Source of the DNA: Parvibaculum sp039973015
Lineage (GTDB): Bacteria > Pseudomonadota > Alphaproteobacteria > Parvibaculales > Parvibaculaceae
NCBI RefSeq assembly: GCF_039973015.1
Contig: NZ_JBDWLT010000010.1
Coordinates: 496,001-560,000, forward strand
Direction: 5' to 3'
DNA length: 64,000 nucleotides
The translations under genes and the position numbers were made by a program. Shown one piece after another: positions 44,645 through 52,910 of the stretch. Position 1 is the stretch's first letter, and every line of letters starts with the position of its first letter. A model generated the notes under the pieces. That model was given only the letters and a program-made list of their open reading frames with translations. It was not told the DNA's origin and did no database searches.

Positions 44645-45993
44645 TCGACCCGGTAGACCGGGAAACAATCCCGGATCGCTTGCGCCTTTGCCATGTCACC
44701 CTCCAGCACGGCGCCATGTCGAGCGACCGCATCGGCGAGGGAAAGCCCGTCGCGGAAGATCGCGTTCAGCGTCGTCCAGTCGAGCGTCAGCGCGGCATCC
44801 CATGTTTCCGGTGCCTTGAAATCCACTTCGACACGCGACTTGTGTACACGCACCGTCGCGTGAAGCGGCCCGTGGTCGCTTATGGCAAGCGCAAGCGTTG
44901 CATCGAGCCCGCGCGCCTTGCGGCGCTGAAAGGTGAGAGTGAGACCGAACAGGAAGGAGAAGGGGTTGTCGGCCGGAATGTTGTAGTCGACGAGCTTGAT
45001 CTCTTTTGTCTTGAGACGCCGGGGCACACTTTCTTCTGCATCCGAATTCTTCAGCACATAGACGGTCTCGGGCTTGGCAAGCAACGGGTCGAGGATGCGT
45101 TTGCGATACTCGACCTTGTCTTCCATGTAGGGACCGAGCACATCGGAGCCTGCCGGGCAGACGCTCAGGCAATAGGCGGCCTTGTAGCCGGGCTTGAAGG
45201 AGAGGCTCTGCCACATCGAGACGCTTTCGCCGGGGGGCACGCGCGTGTCGTAATCGTCGGCATCCTTTGCCTCCACGACCTCGTGTACCCAGTCGGTAAA
45301 CCCGCCCATGAACTCGCGGTAATTATGTGTGTAGCAGGCGGAGAAGTTGAACGAGCCATCCATGCCGATGGCTTCCACGGGGCAGGCGGCGACGCAGAGC
45401 TTGCAGTCGAGGCAGGGCGCATAGTCGAGGGGTTTGGAAACCTCGTCGAGCGTGCGGTCGATGACGATGGTGCCGAGCAGGATGAAGCTGCCGAAACGCG
45501 GATGGATGACATTACGGTGGAGGCCCATGCGTCCGAGGCCCGCGGCTTCCGCGATGGGCTTGTGCGAGATGACGCGCATGCCGGCGGGATAGGCTTGCGC
45601 TTCCATCGGAAAGGCAGCGGCCGGGTTTACCGCGCCAATGCCCATCGCCTCGAGCTGCCGCACGGCTTTCCGCGCGACATGGTTCACATCGTCATAGGTC
45701 TGGTGGAATTCTTCATTCGCGACCGAGCGGACGGAGGTGCGCACCGTGTCCCGGTTCATGCGGACGACGAAGCTGATGAGTGTTTTTGCGCCGGGAAGAA
45801 GCGCCGAAATCCACGCCTGCTGATCGGCAATGGCGGGATCTGAAACGGCCACGAAGCCGCAATCATCCGCGCCGCACTCTAGCATCAGCTTGTGCAGGCT
45901 CTCCGAGGTGATCGTTTCCGCTTTCGCGCTGCCGGCGGCCCGCCAGCGCGCCACATCGGGATGCTCTTCGCTCGTTCCCGCCTCATGCGCCAT
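44641..45993 (-). CDS. QueG-like Fe-S reductase fused to a C-terminal SCP2 domain
   Basis: A 450-aa protein. Residues ~35-190 resemble the reductive dehalogenase/QueG fold: HKPIAEAAGLGRMGLHRN (from H144) aligns with QueG EKPFAAAAGLGWQGKHTN. A ferredoxin motif CLDCKLCVAACP gives C194, C197, C200, C204, with further Cys at 220, 275 and 279 (YCLSVCP). Residues ~345-445 look like an SCP2 lipid-binding domain (VRVHKSRVEVDF, LSLADAVARHGAVLEGDM). Compared with QueG, the catalytic Asp is Gly and one second-motif Cys is Ala. The third of three tandem ATGs fits the AGGGAG site. Function unknown; probably reduces a lipophilic substrate. Confidence 0.82.
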   Translation of the reverse strand: MAHEAGTSEEHPDVARWRAAGSAKAETITSESLHKLMLECGADDCGFVAVSDPAIADQQAWISALLPGAKTLISFVVRMNRDTVRTSVRSVANEEFHQTYDDVNHVARKAVRQLEAMGIGAVNPAAAFPMEAQAYPAGMRVISHKPIAEAAGLGRMGLHRNVIHPRFGSFILLGTIVIDRTLDEVSKPLDYAPCLDCKLCVAACPVEAIGMDGSFNFSACYTHNYREFMGGFTDWVHEVVEAKDADDYDTRVPPGESVSMWQSLSFKPGYKAAYCLSVCPAGSDVLGPYMEDKVEYRKRILDPLLAKPETVYVLKNSDAEESVPRRLKTKEIKLVDYNIPADNPFSFLFGLTLTFQRRKARGLDATLALAISDHGPLHATVRVHKSRVEVDFKAPETWDAALTLDWTTLNAIFRDGLSLADAVARHGAVLEGDMAKAQAIRDCFPVYRVD

Positions 45994-46017
45994 CATCATG
46001 CTCCCTGACCGCCTGTA

Positions 46018-46035
46018 ATAGTGTATATACACTAT
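46018..46035. promoter_or_regulatory. Perfect palindrome at the Fe-S/SCP2 promoter (MarR operator)
   Basis: ATAGTGTATATACACTAT, an 18-bp perfect palindrome 25 bp upstream of the Fe-S/SCP2 start. It shares the GTGTA-NN-TACAC core of the MarR autoregulatory site. Confidence 0.75.
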
Positions 46036-46192
46036 AAGAAATGCTTTCCACCCTGGCAAGGCGGCACCATGCAAATAAAATACGTATCAATAATACGCAA
46101 AACTGGAAAATACCTGTCTCAAGGGCTAGGCTCGCGACGGGCAGGAGGAGCGAGCTGCCGGAGGGAAAGTCTGAAACAGAAAAGGGGGAGAC

Positions 46193-47038
46193 ATGCCGAA
46201 AGGAAGCATTGATCTGGAGGCGAAATATGCCGACTTCGAACGCGACGGCTATGTGATCTTCGAGAATGTGATCGAGCCGGAGCTTGTCGCTGAAATCAGG
46301 GAAGAGCTGCTGCGCGTGGAACGCGACAACGACATGGGCTTCCGCGACACGGACTTCGAAGGCAAGCGCACGGTCCGCATCTACAACCTGCTCGCACACG
46401 GGCCGGCTTTCTGGAAGATCCCGATCCATGATGCGACGCTTCCCTTCGCCGAAAAGGTGCTGGACGAGGAATTGCTGGTGTCATCGGTGAGTGCGATCAC
46501 GCTCTGTCCCGGTCAAGGCGCACAGCCTCTGCATGCGGACGATCAGCTCATTCCGGTGCAGAAGCCCCATCAGCCCTTCACGCTGAACTGTGTCTGGGCG
46601 ATCTCGGACTTCACGGAGGAGAACGGCGCGACACGCCTCGTGCCCGGAAGTCACAAGGCGAGCGGCATGCCGGACTACGACATCGATGTCGATACGGTGG
46701 CGGGCGAGATGCCCGCGGGCTCGGTACTCTTCTGGCATGGGAGCCTCTGGCATGCGGGGGGCACGAACCGCTCGCAGGATCGCCGCTTCGCCGTTGCGAA
46801 TTATTATTGCGCGGGTTTTATCCGCCAGCAGGAGAACCAGCAGCTCGGCATTCCCCTGGATGAGGCGCGCAAGTTCCCGCGGCGGCTACAGGAACTATGC
46901 GGCTATTCCGTCTATCGGGGTCTCTACGGCCACATCGACAACGAAGACCCGATCACGATGCTCGGCCGCGAAGACGGTTCGAAGCTGATCTGGCAGCGGA
47001 CCTACGACGAAATGTATGAGGACAAGACGGCGGGGTGA
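46193..47038 (+). CDS. Phytanoyl-CoA dioxygenase (PhyH) family protein
   Basis: A 281-aa Fe(II)/2-oxoglutarate oxygenase. It begins with EAKYADFERDGYVIFENVIEP. The iron triad is His and Asp in PLHADDQL and the distal His in HGSLWHAGGTN, with the following Arg for 2-oxoglutarate (DRRFAV). It hydroxylates an unknown, possibly lipid or acyl, substrate. ATG 46193 has a GGGGGAG ribosome site. It is divergent from the Fe-S/SCP2 gene; the shared 199-bp region holds the MarR-type palindrome and a CGTAT-CAATA-ATACG repeat (46083-46097). Confidence 0.88.
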   Translation: MPKGSIDLEAKYADFERDGYVIFENVIEPELVAEIREELLRVERDNDMGFRDTDFEGKRTVRIYNLLAHGPAFWKIPIHDATLPFAEKVLDEELLVSSVSAITLCPGQGAQPLHADDQLIPVQKPHQPFTLNCVWAISDFTEENGATRLVPGSHKASGMPDYDIDVDTVAGEMPAGSVLFWHGSLWHAGGTNRSQDRRFAVANYYCAGFIRQQENQQLGIPLDEARKFPRRLQELCGYSVYRGLYGHIDNEDPITMLGREDGSKLIWQRTYDEMYEDKTAG

Positions 47039-47141
47039 GGGGGCGCCTGCGGGGTTCCCTCATGGAACCACGAGAGCCCGCATGCATTTAATGGAGAGCG
47101 GCCGAACGCAAAAAGCCGGACGGCGGCGGAATATGCCATGG

Positions 47142-47166
47142 AAAAGCCGGAAAGCCGGGTTTTTTT
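47142..47166 (+). terminator. Possible terminator before the I78 lipoprotein gene
   Basis: AAAAGCCGG-AAAG-CCGGGTTTTTTT, a short GC stem extended by A/T pairs and followed by a T-run. A separate hairpin GGTTCC-CTCAT-GGAACC (47053-47069) lies nearer the PhyH stop. Confidence 0.5.
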
Positions 47167-47218
47167 GAACCGGCGGCATTCATGCCGGAGGAAGCTCACC
47201 ATCAACGGGAGAGAGAGA

Positions 47219-47752
47219 ATGAAATATTCGGTCAAGCACCTGCTCGGCTCCGTGGCGTTCGCCGCGCTGGTGACGGTTGCCGCGTGCGACCAGAACGAAG
47301 AGGAGCAGGCTGCCGATGCGACGCCACAAGAGGCGCCCGCCGTCGATAATGCCGTGCCGATGACGGCCGAGCCGGGCGATGTGGAACCGGGCATGGACAG
47401 CGCCGACAACACCATGCCGCGCAGCGAGATGCCCGGCGGCGAGATGCCCGAGAACGAAATGCCGGCAGGGAACATGCCCGCGGCCGACGAAGACGGCATG
47501 TCGATGGACGAGGAAGCGGCGGCTGGTGCCGATAACGAGGCGGCGGCTGGTTGCCAGGCGGCGGCCGATGCCCTTGGCGTGTGGACCGGCAAGGCCTATT
47601 CGGAAGCCGAAAGCGAGATCACGGCTGGTGAGGCCGTCGCGACCATCCGCGTGATTCGTCCCGGTGAAGCGGTGACGAAGGACTTCCGTCCCGACCGGCT
47701 CAATGTCGAGCTCGACGAGGAAGAGAATGTTTCCAGGGTCTATTGCGGCTGA
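47219..47752 (+). CDS. Lipoprotein with peptidase inhibitor I78-like domain
   Basis: A 177-aa predicted lipoprotein. The lipobox VAAC places the lipid on C23. Residues ~30-105 are an acidic low-complexity linker with repeated MPxxEMP/GEMP/NMP units. Residues ~110-177 match the I78 fold: CQAAADALGVWTGK, VATIRVIRPGEAVTKDFR, PDRLNVELDEEENVSRVYCG. I78 members inhibit serine peptidases (family knowledge). It is probably periplasmic and anchored by the linker. Monocistronic. Confidence 0.82.
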   Translation: MKYSVKHLLGSVAFAALVTVAACDQNEEEQAADATPQEAPAVDNAVPMTAEPGDVEPGMDSADNTMPRSEMPGGEMPENEMPAGNMPAADEDGMSMDEEAAAGADNEAAAGCQAAADALGVWTGKAYSEAESEITAGEAVATIRVIRPGEAVTKDFRPDRLNVELDEEENVSRVYCG

Positions 47753-47778
47753 CCTGAGCGGGGTGGGGTCCGTGTAAC

Positions 47779-48306
47779 TTAACGCACGGGCCTCACCGGC
47801 TCGCTGCCGTCCCAGCCGATGGCGGCCTTGCGGATATGCTCGAAGAACTTGCCCTTTGAGCCTGAGATGTCCGACATCTCGATCACCGTACCGGGATGCG
47901 TCTCGGTATCGAAATAGACAAAGCGGCCCTGCGGTCCCCCGATCTGCCCTTCATGGCCGACCTTGTAGCCCGCCGCCAGCGCGCGGTCATAGGCGGCCTG
48001 ATAATCGCTGGTCCAGTAGGACATGTGCTGAAGGCCTTCGCGGCCCGCATTCAGAAAATCCATATACATGGACGGCGCGTCATTGCGCTGCTGGATCAGC
48101 TCGATCTGAAGGTCGCCCGTATTGCCGAGCGCGATGCTCATTTCGACCGGAGAGGGCTCGCCCTTATAGGTGAACCAGTCGCACTGAACGCGGTCGATAT
48201 AGTAGAAGGGGCCAACGCCGAGGACTTCCGTCCAGTGTTTCAGGGCAGCTTCGATGTCGCGCACGACATAGCCATTCTGGCAGACTTTTCCGAAAAAGCG
48301 GCTCAT
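47779..48306 (-). CDS. VOC family protein (glyoxalase-like)
   Basis: A 175-aa vicinal-oxygen-chelate protein with two beta-alpha-beta-beta-beta modules. The first starts CQNGYVVRDIEAALKHWTEVLGVGPFYYID. The second contains GLQHMSYWTSDYQAA and ends in GTVIEMSDIS, whose Glu may bind metal. Similar proteins act as lyases, dioxygenases or epimerases on CoA esters. Convergent with the I78 gene. Function unknown. Confidence 0.85.
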   Translation of the reverse strand: MSRFFGKVCQNGYVVRDIEAALKHWTEVLGVGPFYYIDRVQCDWFTYKGEPSPVEMSIALGNTGDLQIELIQQRNDAPSMYMDFLNAGREGLQHMSYWTSDYQAAYDRALAAGYKVGHEGQIGGPQGRFVYFDTETHPGTVIEMSDISGSKGKFFEHIRKAAIGWDGSEPVRPVR

Positions 48307-48372
48307 GGGCCCTCCTTGTTTGCGGGCGGTTATGACACAGGCCCGGGCGGGGTGCGAGCGCGCTTCAAAGCC

Positions 48373-48400
48373 TTGACGCGCCCGCCTTTTCCCTTATAAA
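48373..48400 (+). promoter_or_regulatory. Strong sigma-70-type promoter of rpmI-rplT
   Basis: TTGACG (48373-48378), 16-bp spacer, TATAAA (48395-48400). Transcription should start near 48407, leaving a ~130-nt leader. Confidence 0.72.
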
Positions 48401-48465
48401 TCCGCGGCTTCGGGGTGGCCCGGCCTGTAGGGCATGCCGTGACCGCCCGTAATGCCAAGACCCGG

Positions 48466-48515
48466 ACCCGCCACCTTCCGAATTCTTCAATGAATTCAAG
48501 GTCTTCAAGGCGGGT
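48466..48515 (+). promoter_or_regulatory. Long hairpin in the rpmI leader (candidate L20 control element)
   Basis: ACCCGCC (48466-48472) pairs with GGCGGGT (48509-48515), ACCTT with AAGGT, and GAATTC with GAATTC around a TTCAAT loop; asymmetric bulges separate them. It ends 21 nt before the rpmI AUG. In other bacteria L20 represses rpmI-rplT through leader structures. Confidence 0.5.
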
Positions 48516-48536
48516 TCCCAAAACACGGAGAGCAAA

Positions 48537-48743
48537 ATGCCCAAGCTGAAGACCAAGAGTGGTGTGAAGAAGCGTTTCAGCTTCACGGCCACCGGAAAAG
48601 TGAAGCGCGGCCAGACCGGCAAGCAGCACGGCATGATCAAACGGACCAACAAGCAGATCCGCAACCTGCGCGGCACGACGCTCGTCGCCGAGCCCGATGC
48701 GAAGCGGATTGTGAAGATTTTCGCGCCCTACGGCCTGAAATAA
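48537..48743 (+). CDS. rpmI: 50S ribosomal protein L35
   Basis: A 68-aa L35 with the signature MPKLKTKSGVKKRF and HGMIKRTNKQIRNLRG. A GGAG ribosome site precedes the ATG. It is paired with rplT 36 bp downstream, the universal arrangement. Confidence 0.97.
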   Translation: MPKLKTKSGVKKRFSFTATGKVKRGQTGKQHGMIKRTNKQIRNLRGTTLVAEPDAKRIVKIFAPYGLK

Positions 48744-48779
48744 CCGCTTAGGTCCCATTTTCTTTCGAGGAGAATTCTC

Positions 48780-49136
48780 ATGTCGCGCGTCAAACGGGGC
48801 GTTACCGCCCATGCCCGGCACCGCAAGATCATCAAGCAGGCGAAGGGCTATTACGGCCGTCGCAAGAATACCTTCCGCACAGCCAATCAGGCGGTGGAGA
48901 AGGCTGGCCAATATGCCTATCGCGACCGTCGCACGAGAAAGCGCAACTTCCGCGCGCTCTGGATCCAGCGCATCAACGCCGGTGTCCGCGAGCACGGACT
49001 GACCTATTCGCGATTTATCGACGGCCTCGCCAAGGCTGGCATCGAGGTGGACCGCAAGGTTCTCTCCGATCTCGCCATCCATGAGCCCGAGGCCTTCAAG
49101 GCTCTGGTCGCCCAGGCACAGTCGGCCCTGCAGTAA
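48780..49136 (+). CDS. rplT: 50S ribosomal protein L20
   Basis: A 118-aa L20 with RVKRGVTAHARHRKIIKQAKGYYGRR and the RRTRKRNFRALWIQRINA stretch, followed by VLSDLAIHEPEAF. L20 can bind its own mRNA leader (family knowledge), and a candidate hairpin lies before rpmI. A 208-bp gap to pheS shows no clear structure. Confidence 0.97.
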   Translation: MSRVKRGVTAHARHRKIIKQAKGYYGRRKNTFRTANQAVEKAGQYAYRDRRTRKRNFRALWIQRINAGVREHGLTYSRFIDGLAKAGIEVDRKVLSDLAIHEPEAFKALVAQAQSALQ

Positions 49137-49344
49137 GGGCTGCCTGTCCCGACACCAGAGCCGGTCACCCGTCCGGGGCCCGCGCCATTGCGCGCGTGCC
49201 GCTCTCGGGGGTGAGGCGGATCGCCGGTCGATACCATCGTTCGCACGCCGTTCCCTCATATCACCCGAGAGCTTGCCGAAAGGCAGGCGCGGGTGGTTTG
49301 GGTGAGCTTGCGTTTTCGCGAAACGATCAGAAGCCGGTGAGAAG

Positions 49345-50448
49345 ATGACCGACAACACCGATCTCGAAACACTCCCGGAAAAGCTGGAAGCGGAGTTCAC
49401 CGCGGCTATTGCCGATGCGGTGGATATCGACACGCTCGAAGCCGTGCGCGTGGCCGCTCTCGGCAAGAAGGGGCGCGTCTCCGAGCTGATGAAGGGTCTG
49501 GGGCGCATGTCGCCCGAAGAGCGCAAGGAGATGGGGCCGAAGCTGAACGGCCTCAAGGACCGGCTGACCGATGCGATCGCCGCGCGCAAGGACGCGCTGC
49601 ATGAGCTTCAGCTTGAAGCGCGCCTCGCGGGCGAGAAGATCGACGTGACGCTGCCCGTCCGGGCGAGCGCGCTGGAGACGGGCCGCATTCATCCGCTGAG
49701 CCAGGTCTGGGACGAGGTGGTCGCGATTTTCGCCGATATGGGCTTTGCCGTGGAGCAGGGGCCGGACATCGAGACGGACCACTATAATTTCGGTGCGCTG
49801 AACTTCCCGGAAGGGCATCCCGCGCGCGAAATGCACGACACGTTCTATTTCGAGCCGAAGGCGGATGGATCGCGGATGCTGCTCCGCACGCATACGAGCC
49901 CGGTGCAGGTGCGCACCATGGAAGCGGGCGAGCCGCCCTTCCGCTTCATCTGTCCCGGCCGCACCTATCGCTGCGACAGCGACCAGACGCACACGCCGCA
50001 ATTCCACCAGATCGAAGGCCTCGTCATCGACGAGACAACGCATCTCGGCCATCTTAAATGGACGCTGGAGGAATTCCTGCGCGCCTTCTTCGAGGTCGAG
50101 GGCGTGGAGCTGCGCATGCGTCCTTCCTTCTTTCCTTTCACCGAACCGTCGATGGAAGTCGATGTACGCTGCGCGCGCCTCGGCAACGAGATCCGCATCG
50201 GTGAAGGCGACGACTGGCTGGAAATTCTCGGCTGCGGCATGGTTCACCCGAACGTGCTGCGAGCGGCCGGCATCGACCCGGATAAATACCAGGGCTTTGC
50301 TTTCGGTGTCGGTCTCGACCGGCTCGCCATGCTGAAATACGGCATCCCGGATCTGCGCGCTTTCTTCGAGAGCGATTTGCGCTGGCTCCGCCACTACGGT
50401 TTTGCGGCGCTCGATGTGCCGACGCTTGCGGGAGGGCTCTCGTCGTGA
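49345..50448 (+). CDS. pheS: Phenylalanyl-tRNA synthetase alpha subunit
   Basis: A 367-aa PheS. It has an N-terminal coiled-coil (residues ~1-85), then class II motifs: FCFI-type region QGPDIETDHYNFGALNFP, motif 2 RFICPGRTYRCDSD and motif 3 GFAFGVGLDRLAML. LGCGMVHPNVL is the amino-acid pocket. It overlaps pheT by 4 bp (GTGA). Confidence 0.96.
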   Translation: MTDNTDLETLPEKLEAEFTAAIADAVDIDTLEAVRVAALGKKGRVSELMKGLGRMSPEERKEMGPKLNGLKDRLTDAIAARKDALHELQLEARLAGEKIDVTLPVRASALETGRIHPLSQVWDEVVAIFADMGFAVEQGPDIETDHYNFGALNFPEGHPAREMHDTFYFEPKADGSRMLLRTHTSPVQVRTMEAGEPPFRFICPGRTYRCDSDQTHTPQFHQIEGLVIDETTHLGHLKWTLEEFLRAFFEVEGVELRMRPSFFPFTEPSMEVDVRCARLGNEIRIGEGDDWLEILGCGMVHPNVLRAAGIDPDKYQGFAFGVGLDRLAMLKYGIPDLRAFFESDLRWLRHYGFAALDVPTLAGGLSS

Positions 50449-52880
50449 AATTCACCCTCTCCTGGTTGAAGAACCCGCTCGAAACCGATGCGACGCTCGA
50501 CATTATCGTCGAAAAGCTGACCATGCTCGGCCTTGAGGTCGAGGGCGTCGAAGACCCGGCAAAGAAGCTCGAAGTCTTTTCAGTCGCTAAGGTGCTGGAG
50601 GCAGGCCCTCATCCCGACGCTGACAAGCTGCAGGTGTTGAAGGTCGAGGCGCTTGTCGAGGGAGAAGTGAAACAGTTACAGGTCGTCTGCGGCGCGCCGA
50701 ATGCGCGCGCCGGCATGACCGGTGTCTTCGCCCCGCCCGGCGCGACGATCCCCGTGAACGGCATGGTACTGAAGCCGACCAAAATTCGCGGTGTCGAATC
50801 GAATGGCATGATGTGTTCCGAGCGCGAGCTTGAACTCTCGGACGAACATGAAGGCATCATCGATCTGACGGGTGACTGGAAGGTGGGTACGCCTGCGGCC
50901 GAAGTGCTGGGCCGGAACGATCCCGTCATTGAAATCGCGATTACGCCGAACCGTCCCGATTGTCTCGGCGTCTATGGCGTCGCGCGCGACCTCGCGGCAG
51001 CGGGTCTTGGCCGCCTGCTTGAAGGCGACCTCACGCCGGTCGAGGGCAAGTTCGAAAGTCCGCTCGGCATCGAACTCGACTTTCCGGCGGATGCAGCGAG
51101 CGCCTGTCCCGTCTTCGCGGGCCGCCTCATTCGCGGTGTGAAGAACGGTCCTTCGCCCGAATGGTTGCAGACTTATCTGAAAGCCGTGGGGCTGCGTCCG
51201 ATCAATGCGCTGGTCGATATCACGAACTTCATCTCGCTCGACCGCGCGCGCCCGCTGCACGTCTATGACGCGGCGAAGCTCAAGGGCAATATCCGCGCGC
51301 GGCTCGGCCGCAAGGGCGAGACGCTGCTGGCGCTCGACGGCAAGACCTACGAGATGGAGCCGCATTTCACTGTCATCGCCGACGACGAGAAGGTGCTCGG
51401 TCTTGGCGGCGTAATGGGCGGCGAGGAAAGCGGCTCGACGGAAGAAACCACGGATGTCTTCGTCGAAAGCGCATATTTCGATCCCTATCGCACGGCGCGC
51501 ACGGGCCGCGATACCGGTATTGTCTCGGATGCGCGCTACCGCTTCGAGCGCGGCGTCGATCCGGAGTTCGTGCTGCCGGGCCTCGAACTTGCAACAAAGA
51601 TGATCCTGAGCCTGTGCGGCGGCGAGGCGTCGAATGTCGTCGTGGCGGGCAAGGTGCCGGACACGGCGAAGGTGATCGAGTTCGATCCCGCGCGTATCGA
51701 AAAGCTGACCGGCCTTTCGCTGCCGAAATCGGAAGCGGTGACAATCCTCACCGCGCTCGGCTTCGGCGTGTCGGATGCGGGCGCGCTTCTCTCCGTTGCG
51801 GTGCCGTCCTGGCGGCCCGATATCGACGGGGCGGCGGACCTCGTGGAAGAGGTTGTGCGCGTGCATGGACTTTCCGAAGTGAAATCGACGCCGCTGCCCC
51901 GCCTTCACGCGGTGGCAAAGCCCGTGCTCTCGCCCCGCCAGCGTCGCGAACGAACCACGCGCCGTGCGCTTGCCGCGCGTGGGCTGGTCGAAGCCGTCAA
52001 CTGGTCCTTCATTGCGGAGCGGGAAGCCGGTCTTTTCGGCGGCGGCAATGCAACGCCTGCGCTGAAACTCGCGAACCCGATTTCCGCCGAGATGAGCCAT
52101 ATGCGGCCGAGCCTGCTTGCAGGGCTGATCGCGGCGGCGGGCCGAAATCTGGCGCGCGGGGTTTCGGATATCGCGCTGTTCGAAGTCGGCCAGCAATTCG
52201 AGAGCGACGAACCGTCGGGCCAGATACTCGCGGCGACGGGGCTGCGCCGGGGCACGGCGCGCCCGCAAGGCGCGGGCCGTCATTGGCAGGGCAAGAGCGG
52301 CTCTGTCGAGGCGATGGACGCGAAAGAGGATGCGGTTGCGCTTCTTTCAGCGCTCGGCGCACCTGTTGCGAATTTCCAGATCGCGGCGGATGCCCCCTCC
52401 TGGTATCACCCCGGACGGTCCGGCGTGTTCCGCCTCGGCCCGAAAAACGTCATTGGCTATTTCGGCGAACTGCATCCGCGCGTGCTGGATGCGATGGATG
52501 TCGCAGGGCCGATCGTCGGTTTCGAGATTTTCCCGGACGCGATCCCGGAACCGAAGCGCAAGGCAACGCGCGCGAAGCCGCCGCTCGATATGTCGGACTT
52601 GCAGCCGCTTCGCCGCGACTTCGCTTTCGTTGTGGCGGAGAACGTGACGGCGGATCAGGTGATCCGCGCTGCGCGGGGGACCGACAAGAAGCTCATTGTC
52701 GACGTCTCGCTCTTCGATGTCTTCGAGGGCGGGTCACTCGGCGAAGGGCAGAAGTCGCTCGCTATCGAGGTAACGTTGCAGCCGGTCGAGAAGACGCTGA
52801 CGGACGAGGAAATCGACGCCGTGTCGAAGAAGATCGTTGCAGCGGTCGAAAAGGCGACGGGCGGCACGCTGAGAGGCTAG
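50445..52880 (+). CDS. pheT: Phenylalanyl-tRNA synthetase beta subunit
   Basis: An 811-aa PheT. Domains in order: N-terminal tRNA-binding OB fold (residues ~40-150), B3/4 editing domain (ALVDITNFISLDRARPLHVYD), B5 helix-turn-helix, catalytic-like core and C-terminal anticodon-binding FDX-ACB domain (DLQPLRRDFAFVVAE). The GTG start overlaps pheS. Confidence 0.96.
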   Translation: MKFTLSWLKNPLETDATLDIIVEKLTMLGLEVEGVEDPAKKLEVFSVAKVLEAGPHPDADKLQVLKVEALVEGEVKQLQVVCGAPNARAGMTGVFAPPGATIPVNGMVLKPTKIRGVESNGMMCSERELELSDEHEGIIDLTGDWKVGTPAAEVLGRNDPVIEIAITPNRPDCLGVYGVARDLAAAGLGRLLEGDLTPVEGKFESPLGIELDFPADAASACPVFAGRLIRGVKNGPSPEWLQTYLKAVGLRPINALVDITNFISLDRARPLHVYDAAKLKGNIRARLGRKGETLLALDGKTYEMEPHFTVIADDEKVLGLGGVMGGEESGSTEETTDVFVESAYFDPYRTARTGRDTGIVSDARYRFERGVDPEFVLPGLELATKMILSLCGGEASNVVVAGKVPDTAKVIEFDPARIEKLTGLSLPKSEAVTILTALGFGVSDAGALLSVAVPSWRPDIDGAADLVEEVVRVHGLSEVKSTPLPRLHAVAKPVLSPRQRRERTTRRALAARGLVEAVNWSFIAEREAGLFGGGNATPALKLANPISAEMSHMRPSLLAGLIAAAGRNLARGVSDIALFEVGQQFESDEPSGQILAATGLRRGTARPQGAGRHWQGKSGSVEAMDAKEDAVALLSALGAPVANFQIAADAPSWYHPGRSGVFRLGPKNVIGYFGELHPRVLDAMDVAGPIVGFEIFPDAIPEPKRKATRAKPPLDMSDLQPLRRDFAFVVAENVTADQVIRAARGTDKKLIVDVSLFDVFEGGSLGEGQKSLAIEVTLQPVEKTLTDEEIDAVSKKIVAAVEKATGGTLRG

Positions 52881-52910
52881 GCTGTCCATTACCCGCTTGG
52901 GGAGAGGTGA

